The notes below the pieces were generated by a model, which was not told the DNA's origin, searched no databases, and saw only the letters and a program-made list of their open reading frames with translations. The position numbers were made by a program, and so were the translations under genes. Shown piece by piece: positions 1 to 9,104 of a stretch of DNA of 64,000 nt; position 1 is the stretch's first letter, and each line of letters begins with the position of its first letter. The stretch lies in NCBI GenBank assembly GCA_002347265.1, contig DDYB01000011.1:111141-175140 (forward strand), given 5' to 3'. Origin of the DNA: Desulfobacteraceae bacterium UBA2245. GTDB taxonomy: Bacteria; Desulfobacterota; Desulfobacteria; Desulfobacterales; UBA2245.

Positions 1-1
1 T

Positions 2-1348
2 AAATCGGACCATGTGCTTCGGTGGGCCGGTGAAAATCCGCTCGACCTGATCATCACCGTGGATTGCGGTTCGGCCAGTCATGAAGCCGTCCAGACCGCC
101 CGGTCCCTGGGCGTCGATGTGATCATCACCGACCATCATGACCCGGATGAAACGCTTCCCGACGCGCTTGCCGTCATCAATCCAAAACGCAGAGACGATC
201 CGTCGAATCTGGAACATCTGGCCGGCGTGGGGGTGGCCTTTTATCTTCTGGCCTGTCTGCGAAGCTATCTTCGCAAGTCAGATTTCTGGGCAAACGCTGC
301 CGAACCCAACCTGAAAGACGGTTGCGACCTCGTGGCCCTGGGTACCATCGCCGACGTCGTGCCCATGATCCGGGAAAACCGCATCCTCACACGAGCCGGA
401 CTTGAGGTGATCGGCGCGGGAAACCGCCCCGGAGTTCAGGCTCTGCTTGAATCCTGCGCGGTCAAAACGCATCCGGAGGCCGGGGATGTCGCCTTTCGCC
501 TGGCCCCCCGGCTCAATGCCGCCGGGCGAATCGCCCATGCGAAAACGGCGGCCGAACTGCTTCAAGCCAGGGATCTTCAAGCGGCCCGGATGACGGCCGC
601 GGTTCTGGAACACCTCAACATTGAACGCCGTCAGATCGAAAGAAGGGTTTTTGACGACATCCTCAGCCGCCTGGAAAACAAGCCGGCGCTGATGGGCGCC
701 TTCAGCCTGGTGCTGGAAGGATCCGACTGGCACCCCGGCGTCATCGGCATTGTTGCCGCCAGACTGGCGGAGCATTTTACCAGGCCCGTGGTGCTGATCG
801 TATCGGGAAGCGGACCGGCCAGAGGTTCGGGACGAAGCGTTGCCGGCATCGATCTGCACCGGATTCTGTCCGAGTGCCGTCAGGACCTGGCAACCTTCGG
901 CGGACACCGGCAGGCCGCCGGCCTGACCATTGACGGCAACAAGATCGATCGGTTTCGAATCCATTTCGACCGGGCCGTCCAGCAGGCCGCCGCTCCCGGC
1001 AGCTTCCTGCCGACCGGCCGAATCGATTGCGAACTCAAATTCCAGGCCATCTGCGATCGGCTGCTGAACGACCTCGAACAGCTTCAGCCCTTTGGACCGG
1101 AAAACCCTGAACCGATCTTTGCGGCAAAAAACGTCAAAGTGGTGTCCTCCCGAATTGTCGGCCGAACCCATCGCCGCATGGCGCTTCTCCAGACATCGGA
1201 CAGCGGCGGTCAGGTCATCGATGCCGTTGATTTCCATATCGATCCGGGCGTTCCCGCTCCCGCCGGCTTCGAGCAACTCGTATTTCGACTCCAACGCAAC
1301 CGGTGGAACGGACGGTGTTCTCCCCAGATCATCCTTGAGAAAACATAG
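2..1348 (+). CDS. recJ: Single-stranded-DNA-specific exonuclease RecJ, 5' truncated by window edge
   Basis: RecJ degrades single-stranded DNA 5'->3' in recombination and mismatch repair. The open frame runs in from the left edge, so the true start and the first aspartate motif lie outside; about 448 residues are visible. Visible RecJ/DHH features in order are ITVDCG, the ITDHHD metal motif, a PRLNAAGR segment, the DHHA1 region with HPGVIGIVAARLAE and GSGRS, GGHRQAAG, and the C-terminal OB-fold motif QPFGPENPEPIF. RecJ is usually about 570 residues, so roughly the first fifth is missing. No downstream gene is coupled to it; a separate promoter candidate follows the stop codon. Confidence 0.95.
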   Translation, partial: KSDHVLRWAGENPLDLIITVDCGSASHEAVQTARSLGVDVIITDHHDPDETLPDALAVINPKRRDDPSNLEHLAGVGVAFYLLACLRSYLRKSDFWANAAEPNLKDGCDLVALGTIADVVPMIRENRILTRAGLEVIGAGNRPGVQALLESCAVKTHPEAGDVAFRLAPRLNAAGRIAHAKTAAELLQARDLQAARMTAAVLEHLNIERRQIERRVFDDILSRLENKPALMGAFSLVLEGSDWHPGVIGIVAARLAEHFTRPVVLIVSGSGPARGSGRSVAGIDLHRILSECRQDLATFGGHRQAAGLTIDGNKIDRFRIHFDRAVQQAAAPGSFLPTGRIDCELKFQAICDRLLNDLEQLQPFGPENPEPIFAAKNVKVVSSRIVGRTHRRMALLQTSDSGGQVIDAVDFHIDPGVPAPAGFEQLVFRLQRNRWNGRCSPQIILEKT

Positions 1349-1389
1349 GGCGGACATATTGCAATAGTTGCGCCAGCCGAATATTTTTC

Positions 1390-1418
1390 TTGCAATTTAC
1401 GATTTCGGACTTTATGAT
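1390..1418 (+). promoter_or_regulatory. Candidate sigma70 promoter for the 1476 and 1898 genes
   Basis: TTGCAA at 1390-1395 and TATGAT at 1413-1418 are separated by 17 bases, a near-consensus vegetative promoter. It lies in the short gap after recJ and about 58 bases before the next start codon, so it could drive the two following genes independently of recJ. Seen by eye only. Confidence 0.45.
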
Positions 1419-1475
1419 GCCGGCGGAAAAAACAGCGGTTCTTTAATCTTTTACATACACAAAAAGGGTTGTTTT

Positions 1476-1898
1476 ATGGCGAAGGTTTTTCGGCCAAGCA
1501 CGCGAGAATCAAGTATTTTATCAAAGATTGAATCCTCAAAGGAACATATGCGCCGGAAAGCCATCAACAGCGTTCGGGATTGTCAGGAAACCCTGAGCAA
1601 TGCCGTGGCCATGAAACTGATTGAATCCGGATTGATTGAAACCGTCAATAAAGGCGCCATTGAAGAACAGATCGGTTTCTGCCTCGAAAAGCTGACGCGT
1701 TCGGACGATTTTGATATTGATTATCAGATGGCGCCGTACAGAAATCTGGTTCCCAATCCGAATGTCGTCGGTTTGTATCTGACGGCTTTTGTCGTTGAAA
1801 AGCTCATCAGCCACAAGGATGTGGTGGATATTTACGGTTCCGATGAAGAAATCTATTATTGCATCAATCAACAGGTCAAAAAATTCATCCCCGAATAA
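1476..1898 (+). CDS. Conserved-looking hypothetical protein, 140 aa
   Basis: I do not recognise this family. The ATG at 1476 is chosen because a purine-rich AAAAAGGG sits 7 bases upstream; an in-frame extension further upstream has no ribosome binding site. The product is soluble, with no signal peptide or membrane segment. It starts with a basic, serine-rich stretch (RPSTRESSILSK), continues with a predicted helix (KEHMRRKAINSVRDCQETLS), and is acidic and mixed after that. Its stop codon TAA shares one base with the ATG of the metallo-beta-lactamase gene, so the two are translationally coupled and probably act together or are co-regulated. Function unknown. Confidence 0.7.
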   Translation: MAKVFRPSTRESSILSKIESSKEHMRRKAINSVRDCQETLSNAVAMKLIESGLIETVNKGAIEEQIGFCLEKLTRSDDFDIDYQMAPYRNLVPNPNVVGLYLTAFVVEKLISHKDVVDIYGSDEEIYYCINQQVKKFIPE

Positions 1899-2884
1899 TG
1901 CGCCCGCTGTTTCACCCGCGGCCGGTCAACGGCCCCTTTGATGATCCCGGACTTTACATTTCCTTTCTCTTCGACCGCAGAGCCCTGATGTTCGATCTGG
2001 GCGACATTCATGCCCTGTCCGCCCGGGAAGCGCTCAAGATCTCCCATGTCTTTGTCACCCATGCCCACATGGACCATTTCAACGGCTTTGACCGGTTGCT
2101 GAGGCTGTGCCTGGGGCGCCGGAAAGACCTATATCTTTACGGGCCCGAAGGATTCCTTAAAAACGTGGAAGGAAAGCTCGCCGGCTACGCATGGAACCTG
2201 GTGAACGGGTATGAAAACATTCTGAACCTTTATGTCGCGGAGATTCATGAAAAGCACCGGATCACACGAAAATATTCCAGCGGCAGGCGTTTTGCCGCAG
2301 ACGGCGAGGTCCGATCGGATTTTCACGGAACACTTTTAAAAGAAACCGGTTTTTCGGTGTCGGCGGCGATCCTCGATCATCAGATCCCCTGTCTCGGCTT
2401 CAGCCTGGAAGAACATTTTCATGTCAATATCCGCGGCGAGGTCCTGGATTCCCTGGGATTTTCAACCGGTCCCTGGCTTCAGGAATTCAAACAGGCGCTC
2501 TACGCCGGCAGCACGGCCGGCGAGATTCAGGTTCCCGGACAATTCGAACCGTTCCGCATCCAAGAACTTGCCGAAAAAATCGCCATCATCTCCAGGGGGC
2601 AGAAGATCTCCTATGTGGCTGATGCGGGCTTTCACAGCGATAATGCCGAAAAAATCATCGCGCTGACCCGGGATTCGGACGTCCTGTTTATCGAGGCCGC
2701 CTTTCTGGAAGCGGACCTGCCGCAGGCGAGGAGGAAATTTCATCTTACGGCCGCTCAGGCCGGAATGCTCGCGGCCCAAGCCGGCGTCAGACGGCTGGAG
2801 GTGTTCCATTTTTCGCCGCGCTATTCCGGAAATGAAAACGCCCTGAGAGACGAGGCCCGCAGAACGTTTGAGAACCCTGCATAA
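1898..2884 (+). CDS. Ribonuclease Z-like metallo-beta-lactamase-fold hydrolase
   Basis: A 328-residue MBL-fold metal-dependent hydrolase resembling tRNase Z, the enzyme that trims tRNA 3' ends. The zinc motif HAHMDH is at residues 55-60, later blocks include LDHQIPCLGFSLEE, YVADAGF, HLTAAQAG and the C-terminal HFSPRY, which matches the THFSxRY end motif of RNase Z. The start at 1898 overlaps the previous stop by one base and no separate ribosome binding site is visible, so translation depends on the upstream gene. RNase Z function is inferred; the lengthened middle (residues about 90-200) differs from the compact bacterial enzyme, so another phosphodiesterase activity is possible. Confidence 0.8.
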   Translation: MRPLFHPRPVNGPFDDPGLYISFLFDRRALMFDLGDIHALSAREALKISHVFVTHAHMDHFNGFDRLLRLCLGRRKDLYLYGPEGFLKNVEGKLAGYAWNLVNGYENILNLYVAEIHEKHRITRKYSSGRRFAADGEVRSDFHGTLLKETGFSVSAAILDHQIPCLGFSLEEHFHVNIRGEVLDSLGFSTGPWLQEFKQALYAGSTAGEIQVPGQFEPFRIQELAEKIAIISRGQKISYVADAGFHSDNAEKIIALTRDSDVLFIEAAFLEADLPQARRKFHLTAAQAGMLAAQAGVRRLEVFHFSPRYSGNENALRDEARRTFENPA

Positions 2885-3020
2885 AATGACGTTCCGAATT
2901 CTGAAAGATTGTTTCTTTGCGCCCTGCCGCGTCCCGACCAGCCGGCAAAAAGCCTTTCCACAAATTTGAGTTATTGTCGTTCAGGACGAAAACCGCCCGG
3001 CCGCTGGCGGATCACTCAAC

Positions 3021-4160
3021 TCAGGCCATGTAAAATGCCCTTATCCGGTCTACCACATAGGCCTGCTGGTCTTCTGTCAGATCCGGATAAACGGGAAGGG
3101 CCAGGGTGCTTTGAGCGGCTTTTTCGGACTCGGGAAAATCTCCGGGCCGGTATCCGAGGTCTGAAAAGCACGCCTGTAGATGCAGCGGCACAGGATAATA
3201 GATTTCGTTTCCAACACCCGCTTCGGATAAAAACCGGCGCAATTCATCCCGTCCTTCGGAAACCCGGATCACAAACTGATTGTAAATATGCCGGCTTTGA
3301 TTTTCCAGAGGAAGCCGGACCCGGTCCATCAGCCCGGCGGATTCAAAGAGCTCCCGGTACCGGGCCGCATTTTGCTGCCGCTTCCAGGTCCAGGCATCCA
3401 GATACTTGAGCTTGATCGATACAACGGCCGCCTGCAGAGCGTCGAGCCGGAAATTGCCGCCGACAAACTGATGGTAGTATTTCTGCTGGGCGCCATGGTT
3501 TCGAAGGGTGCAAAGTCGTTCAAACCGCTCCGCATCCTGGGTGGTGACCATGCCCCCGTCCCCGAAAGCACCCAGATTTTTGGAAGGAAAAAACGAGAAA
3601 CATCCGAAATCCCCGATGGATCCGGCGCGACGTCCCTGATATTCGGCGCCGATGGCCTGAGCCGCATCCTCGATAACCACGAGGCGGTTCTGCCGTGCGA
3701 TTCGAACAATCGGCGCCATCTCGGCGCACTGACCGTACAGGTGGACCGGAATCACGGCCCGCAGGCTGCTGCGCTCCGCATCCGTCATTCGGTCAATTTG
3801 AAGCGCCAGTTGTTCCGGATCGATATTGTATGTCTGCGGGTCGATATCGACGAATACAGGCTTAGCTCCGGTCCTGACCACGGATCCGGCGGTGGCAAAA
3901 AACGTATACGGGGTGGTGAGCACGCCGTGACCCGGTCCGATGCCGCAGGCCATCAGGCAGAGCAGCAGGGCATCGCTGCCCGAGGAAACGCCTACCGCAT
4001 GAGCGCTTTGGCAATAGGATGCAATCCGCGTTTCCAGCCGCTGCACCCAGGGTCCCAGAATAAACTGCTGGCTTTCGTAAATCTCCTCGGTCACGCTGAG
4101 GATCTCTTCTTTAAGCAGCTGGTACTGCGGTTTCAAATCCAACAAAGGCACATTCATCAT
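3021..4160 (-). CDS. DegT/DnrJ/EryC1-family sugar aminotransferase
   Basis: A PLP-dependent aminotransferase of the type that makes amino-deoxy sugars on nucleotide carriers. It begins NVPLLDLKPQY, a typical family start; SSGSDALLLCL binds the cofactor phosphate, VIEDAAQAIG carries the PLP-contacting aspartate, and the Schiff-base lysine is in FFPSKNLGAFGDGG. Length (379 aa) is normal. Two ATG codons abut at 4155-4160. It lies 38 bases after the mannose-1-phosphate guanylyltransferase gene on the same strand, so both probably supply nucleotide sugars for surface polysaccharide. The exact sugar cannot be told from sequence. It faces the MBL gene tail to tail; 2885-3020 holds no gene. Confidence 0.9.
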   Translation of the reverse strand: MMNVPLLDLKPQYQLLKEEILSVTEEIYESQQFILGPWVQRLETRIASYCQSAHAVGVSSGSDALLLCLMACGIGPGHGVLTTPYTFFATAGSVVRTGAKPVFVDIDPQTYNIDPEQLALQIDRMTDAERSSLRAVIPVHLYGQCAEMAPIVRIARQNRLVVIEDAAQAIGAEYQGRRAGSIGDFGCFSFFPSKNLGAFGDGGMVTTQDAERFERLCTLRNHGAQQKYYHQFVGGNFRLDALQAAVVSIKLKYLDAWTWKRQQNAARYRELFESAGLMDRVRLPLENQSRHIYNQFVIRVSEGRDELRRFLSEAGVGNEIYYPVPLHLQACFSDLGYRPGDFPESEKAAQSTLALPVYPDLTEDQQAYVVDRIRAFYMA

Positions 4161-4198
4161 GTTTGACTTTCATAAGAAATTAATCGCCACAGTCCTGC

Positions 4199-5554
4199 TC
4201 ACCGAATCTCCACCTGAACGATGCTCGCAGGATTCTTTTGACGGTTGGAAACAAAAACCGGGGTGGTTCCGACAAAGCTGGCGCTCTGCCCCTTGGTGAG
4301 CACCCTCTCGGAGCCGGCGATTTTAAACTGAACCGTTCCGCCGGCAACCATCACATGAACCAGCGAGGCGGCCTGAGCCTCCAGGCGGATCGAAGCCCCC
4401 GGATCAATCGCCAGACGAAGAATGGTGACGGATTCGCTTTCATTCACCGTGGTCCGGCTTCCCCAGGGCGTATGCTCGGTGACATGAACGTAGTATTCCC
4501 TGCGATCTCTTTGTTTCAGCGCCGCCACGATATCTTTGACATCCCGGCTTTCTTCCATTCCGGAAACAAACACGCAATCCATCGTTTCCACAATCACCAG
4601 GTCCGAGACATGATGGGTTGCAATCAAACGTTGATCGCCGCGGATCAGGCATCCCCGGGTGTCTTTTGAAATCACATCGCCGCTGAAAACATTCCGATTC
4701 TCATCCTTTGGCAGAAAATCATACAATGATTTCCAGGATCCGATGTCGCTCCAGCCGAAGTCCGAAGCCAGGACCACGGCCTTTTCGGTCTTTTCCATGA
4801 TCGCACGGTCAATCGAAATACCCGCAAGATCGGCATAGGCTTTATCCGACGGCCCTTCATTCTCAAGGGCCGACCGCATCTTTTCAAGCAGCTCCGGGCA
4901 GTGGCGCTGAAACTCATCCATCATCACCGAGGCTTTAAAAGCGAACATGCCGCTGTTCCAGAAAAAATTACCCGCCTCTATATAGGCCTGCGCCGTGTCG
5001 CGATCCGGTTTTTCGACAAACCGCCGGACCTTCGAAGCCCCTTCTTCAATGCAGGCCCCGGTTTCAATATATCCGTATCCGGTCTCCGGACAATGCGGCG
5101 TGATGCCGAAGGTGACAATGTGTCCCTGCCGCGCCAGAGAAACAGCCGATGCAAGCCGCTGTTGAAACCCGCTGACATCCTCTATCACATGATCGGCCGG
5201 GAATATGCATACCACCGCATCCGGTTCCTGCCTGAGAATGTGAAACAGGGCCAGTAAAACGGCCGGCGCCGTATTGCGGCCGCAGGGTTCGGAAATGATC
5301 CTGCCCTCGGCCCTGATGCCGATCCCCTCCATGTGCCGCGCCATCTCGTGCGCATGCTCCCGGCCGCAGACAACTCTCATCCGCTCGAGTTCGAGGACCG
5401 GCGCCAGCCGTTTGATCGTGTTTTGCACCAGCGAATCCCCGCCGATAAACTTCACGAGCTGCTTGGGCTGCCTGTCCCTGGAAACCGGCCATAAACGGGT
5501 TCCGCTGCCGCCGGCCAGCAATACCGCATAAACCGGCAGTTGATCATCCGCCAT
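4199..5554 (-). CDS. manC: Mannose-1-phosphate guanylyltransferase with degenerate type II isomerase domain
   Basis: Makes GDP-mannose from mannose-1-phosphate and GTP. The nucleotidyltransferase half (about residues 8-290) has LAGGSGTRLWPVSR, PKQLVKF, IFPADHVI, FVEKPD and GNFFWNSGMF. The C-terminal cupin half normally adds phosphomannose isomerase activity through a HHH/E/H metal site, but here that block reads IRLEAQAASLVHVMVAGG: the histidine triplet and glutamate are gone and the usual C-terminal tail is absent (451 aa). The ATG at 5554 has a strong AAGGAGGT 6-7 bases upstream, inside the last codons of dnaE, overlapping it by 11 bases. Guanylyltransferase activity is confident; isomerase activity is unlikely. 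Confidence 0.9.
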   Translation of the reverse strand: MADDQLPVYAVLLAGGSGTRLWPVSRDRQPKQLVKFIGGDSLVQNTIKRLAPVLELERMRVVCGREHAHEMARHMEGIGIRAEGRIISEPCGRNTAPAVLLALFHILRQEPDAVVCIFPADHVIEDVSGFQQRLASAVSLARQGHIVTFGITPHCPETGYGYIETGACIEEGASKVRRFVEKPDRDTAQAYIEAGNFFWNSGMFAFKASVMMDEFQRHCPELLEKMRSALENEGPSDKAYADLAGISIDRAIMEKTEKAVVLASDFGWSDIGSWKSLYDFLPKDENRNVFSGDVISKDTRGCLIRGDQRLIATHHVSDLVIVETMDCVFVSGMEESRDVKDIVAALKQRDRREYYVHVTEHTPWGSRTTVNESESVTILRLAIDPGASIRLEAQAASLVHVMVAGGTVQFKIAGSERVLTKGQSASFVGTTPVFVSNRQKNPASIVQVEIR

Positions 5555-8500
5555 TTGAAAACCTCCTTCGGTTGGCGTTCCCGCCCTTTGCCGCAGAATG
5601 AATCGCATCCGCAGCGGGCCGGCATCGGGTTTCAAGCGCATCAGAGCCCAGCAGGCCATTGATTTCCCGATGCAGCGCAGCGCCGACCTTGAGCCGGCAG
5701 ACATCCGGCAGACTCACAATGGTCTCGGTCCGGCCGGGGTCTTTCAGGTGCATATAGACATCGCAGGTTCCCGGATATTTAGAGAATATTTCTTTAAGGC
5801 GCAGAAGCATTTCACGCCCGGCACGGGAAACATCCACCTTCACATGAACGCTGGCCGTCCAGGTCTCTTCGGCCTTGTCCATGGAAATCACGGTATCGGC
5901 CAGCAGCTTGACGCTGTTTTCCTCTTTTTGAATCCGGCCCTGAATCAATATGGGGGAATCATCCACCAGCAAGTCCCGTGCAGCGGCAAAAACCGATGAG
6001 AAAACGGTCGCCTCGATTGAACCGTTCAGATCTTCCAGGGTGACGAACCCCATGATCTCCTTTTTTTTGGTCTGAATGGTTTTGACATGTCCCACAAGGC
6101 CCCCGATTCTCACGGCTTCCCCGTCGGCTTTTTCCCGGATCGTCAGAGAATCCGCATTGGTGAATTTTTCCAGCGTATCGCGGAATCTGGCCAGCGGGTG
6201 TCCGGAAATATAAAACCCCAGGGATTCCTTCTCAAATGCGAGTTTCTGATTCGAGTCCCATTCGGCGATATCGGGAAGCGGGGGAATATTCAAGGCCGCC
6301 AGGTCCTGATCCGCATTGTCAAACAACCCCATCTGGGGATCGATCCTTTCCTTCTGAACCCTCTGCCCGTGGTCCAGGGCATCGTCCAGAATGGCGATCA
6401 GCTGTGAACGCCGGGCTCCGGTAGAGTCAAAAGCCCCGCATTGAATCAGGCCTTCAAGTACCCGCCGGTTGACCTTGCGCAGGTCCACCCGCTCGCAGAA
6501 TTCGAATAATGAGCCGAATTTTCCCTGGTTGCGCGCTTCGACAATCGCGTCAATGGCCCCTTCCCCCACGTTTTTCACCGCCACCAGCCCGAAGCGGATG
6601 CCGGATCCGGCAACGGTGAAAGTTTTTCCGCTTTCGTTGATGTCCGGGGGGAGAACCGGAATTCCATGATCCCGGCACTCGCCGATGAATTTGACCACCC
6701 CGTCGGTGGAATGCATTTCGCTGGTCAGCAGGGCGGCCATGAATTCAACGGGAAAATGGGCCTTGAGATAGGCGGTTTGAAAGGCGATCAGGGCGTAGGC
6801 GGCGCTGTGAGATTTGTTGAATCCGTATCCGCTGAACTTTTCTATCAGGTCAAAAATCGTCGCCGCCTTGTCCGTGGAAATATGGTTTTTCTCGGCGCCG
6901 GTTACGAATTTCTCTTTCTGCTTCGCCATGACGTCGGCAAGTTTTTTCCCCATGGCCTTTCTCAGGCCGTCGGCATCGGCCATGCTGAAGCCGGCCAGGG
7001 CTCCGGCGATCTTCATCGCCTGCTCCTGGTAAAGAATGACCCCGTAAGTTTCTTTTAAAATCGGCTCCAGTTCGGGCAGAAGATACTCGACTTTCCGGCG
7101 GCCGTGCTTCCGCTCGACGAAATCATCCACCATTCCGCTTCCCATCGGTCCGGGACGGTACAAGGCCACCAGCGCGGTAATTTCGTCAAATCGTTCGGGT
7201 TTCAGACGGATCAGGAGATCCTTCATCCCCGAACTTTCAAGCTGAAATACGCCCGTCGTATCCCCGGCCGACAGCAACCGGTAGACATCCGGATCGCTGA
7301 AATCCAGATCGGCCATATCCGGCGGCGTTTTTCCCTGAGCGGATATCAGCGAAAGCGCGTCTGCAATCACGGTGAGGTTTCTCAACCCCAGAAAATCGAA
7401 TTTGACCAGCCCGATTTTTTCCACGATCTTCATGTCGAACTGGGTCACCACCTCGCCTTTTTTGCCGCGATACAGGGGCAGGTATTCCACCAGCGGCTTG
7501 TCGGCGATCACCACTCCGGCGGCATGGGTGGATGCATGACGGGGGAGCCCTTCCAGGACGCGGCATATGCTGATCAGATCCGCAACCTCGGGTTTTTCCT
7601 CGGCCATCTGAGCCAGGCGGGGTTCCTGCTTCAAAGCGGCATCCAGGCCGATGTTGAGAACGTCGGGAACCATTTTGGCGATGGCGTCCACCTGGGCCAG
7701 AGGAATTCCCAGAGCCCGGCCGACATCGCGGATCACGAGCCGCGTCTTGAGTTTTCCGAAGGTGATGATCTGCGCCACGTAATCGCCGCCGCCGTATCGG
7801 TCGACCACGTATTTAAAGACCTTTTCCCGGCCGTTGATGCAAAAATCCACGTCAATGTCCGGCATGCTGATCCGGGCGGGATTCAGGAAGCGTTCAAAAA
7901 TCAGTCCGTGAACCAGCGGATCCAGATCGGTGATTCCAAGACAATAGGCGACCAGGCTTCCGGCCGCCGACCCCCGGCCGGGTCCGACCGGAACGCCGTT
8001 CTCCTTGGCATACCGGATAAAGTCGGCGACGATCAGAAAATAGCCGGGAAATCCCATCTGGTTGATCATGGCGATCTCATAATTCAGACGCTCTTCATAA
8101 GCCGTCCGGTCCGCCAGGGGATTCCTCGCCAGTATCCGCCGCCATATGTTTTCAAATCCTTCTCTTGTCTGTTTCTCGAAGATCGCCTCGGGAACCAGAC
8201 CGGAGTCATCTTCGAATTTCGGGAAATGGTAGGTTTTAAAATCAAAGGAGACATCGCATCGATCGGCAATAGCCCCGGTGTGTTCGATCGCGCCGGCAAA
8301 TCGCCCCAGCTCGGAGATCATCTGTTCCGGAGATTTGAAATACAGCTGATCGGTCGGGAATTTAAACCGATCCGTGTCGTGAATGGTTTTTCCGGTCTGA
8401 ATGCACAGCAGAACGTCGTGGGCCCGGACATCCCCCTTGTCCAGATAGTGACAGTCATTGGTGGCTACCAGAGGAATGGAGAACTGCCGTCCGATATCGC

Positions 8501-9083
8501 ACAGAATCTCATTGACCTCGTCCTGAGCCGGAATGCCGTTTTTCTGAAGTTCCAGATAAAAGTTCCCCTCTCCGAACAGCTTTGAGTAAAAACAAGCGAC
8601 ATCTCCGGCCTTATCCAGGCTGCCTTCCTGAATGGCCATGGGAATCTCTCCGTGAAGGCAGGCGGACAGGGCGATCAGTCCCTCGCTGTGAGCCTGAAGG
8701 AGCTCACGGTCGATTCTGGGACGGTAATAAAAGCCTTCGTTCTGAGCGACGGAGGCCAGCTTGCATAGATTCCGGTACCCGTGCAGATCTCTGGCCAGGA
8801 GCACCAGATGTGACAACCCCTTGGCATCCGCGGGCGTTTTGTCCGTCAGACGCCGGGGCGCGACATAGCATTCGCATCCGATGACCGGCTTGATTCCGGC
8901 CCGACAGGCTGCCTCGTAAAACTCCAGCACGCCGAACATCGTGCCGTGATCGGTAATGGCGACGGCCTTCATTCCGTATTCGGCCGCTCTCTTCAGCATG
9001 GATTCAATGCGCAGAGCCCCGTCAAGCAGGCTGTACTGCGTATGCACATGAAGATGGACGAAACCTGAAATCAAATCACTCAT
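5544..9083 (-). CDS. dnaE: DNA polymerase III alpha subunit
   Basis: Replicative polymerase catalytic subunit, 1179 aa, normal for DnaE1. The N-terminal PHP domain shows VHLHVHTQYSLLDGA and ITDHGTMFG. The palm carries GPGRGSAAGSLVAY and the catalytic PDIDVDF aspartates. The helix-hairpin-helix and OB region follow, with IRIGGLVGHVKTIQTKK and GFVTLEDLNG near residues 960-1010. It starts 22 bases after guaB stops on the same strand and overlaps manC at its end, so guaB-dnaE-manC-degT look like one transcription unit. The ribosome binding site is weak, consistent with coupling to guaB. Confidence 0.97.
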   Translation of the reverse strand: MSDLISGFVHLHVHTQYSLLDGALRIESMLKRAAEYGMKAVAITDHGTMFGVLEFYEAACRAGIKPVIGCECYVAPRRLTDKTPADAKGLSHLVLLARDLHGYRNLCKLASVAQNEGFYYRPRIDRELLQAHSEGLIALSACLHGEIPMAIQEGSLDKAGDVACFYSKLFGEGNFYLELQKNGIPAQDEVNEILCDIGRQFSIPLVATNDCHYLDKGDVRAHDVLLCIQTGKTIHDTDRFKFPTDQLYFKSPEQMISELGRFAGAIEHTGAIADRCDVSFDFKTYHFPKFEDDSGLVPEAIFEKQTREGFENIWRRILARNPLADRTAYEERLNYEIAMINQMGFPGYFLIVADFIRYAKENGVPVGPGRGSAAGSLVAYCLGITDLDPLVHGLIFERFLNPARISMPDIDVDFCINGREKVFKYVVDRYGGGDYVAQIITFGKLKTRLVIRDVGRALGIPLAQVDAIAKMVPDVLNIGLDAALKQEPRLAQMAEEKPEVADLISICRVLEGLPRHASTHAAGVVIADKPLVEYLPLYRGKKGEVVTQFDMKIVEKIGLVKFDFLGLRNLTVIADALSLISAQGKTPPDMADLDFSDPDVYRLLSAGDTTGVFQLESSGMKDLLIRLKPERFDEITALVALYRPGPMGSGMVDDFVERKHGRRKVEYLLPELEPILKETYGVILYQEQAMKIAGALAGFSMADADGLRKAMGKKLADVMAKQKEKFVTGAEKNHISTDKAATIFDLIEKFSGYGFNKSHSAAYALIAFQTAYLKAHFPVEFMAALLTSEMHSTDGVVKFIGECRDHGIPVLPPDINESGKTFTVAGSGIRFGLVAVKNVGEGAIDAIVEARNQGKFGSLFEFCERVDLRKVNRRVLEGLIQCGAFDSTGARRSQLIAILDDALDHGQRVQKERIDPQMGLFDNADQDLAALNIPPLPDIAEWDSNQKLAFEKESLGFYISGHPLARFRDTLEKFTNADSLTIREKADGEAVRIGGLVGHVKTIQTKKKEIMGFVTLEDLNGSIEATVFSSVFAAARDLLVDDSPILIQGRIQKEENSVKLLADTVISMDKAEETWTASVHVKVDVSRAGREMLLRLKEIFSKYPGTCDVYMHLKDPGRTETIVSLPDVCRLKVGAALHREINGLLGSDALETRCRPAADAIHSAAKGGNANRRRFSNGG

Positions 9084-9104
9084 AGATCAACGCTGAAATC
9101 CGAA

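Noticed and set aside
278..1357. Long open frame opposite recJ
   Set aside because: The recJ frame carries all conserved motifs; the reverse frame has none and follows the codon composition of recJ.
7104..8585. Long frame opposite dnaE
   Set aside because: Antisense reading of the polymerase with no motif of its own.
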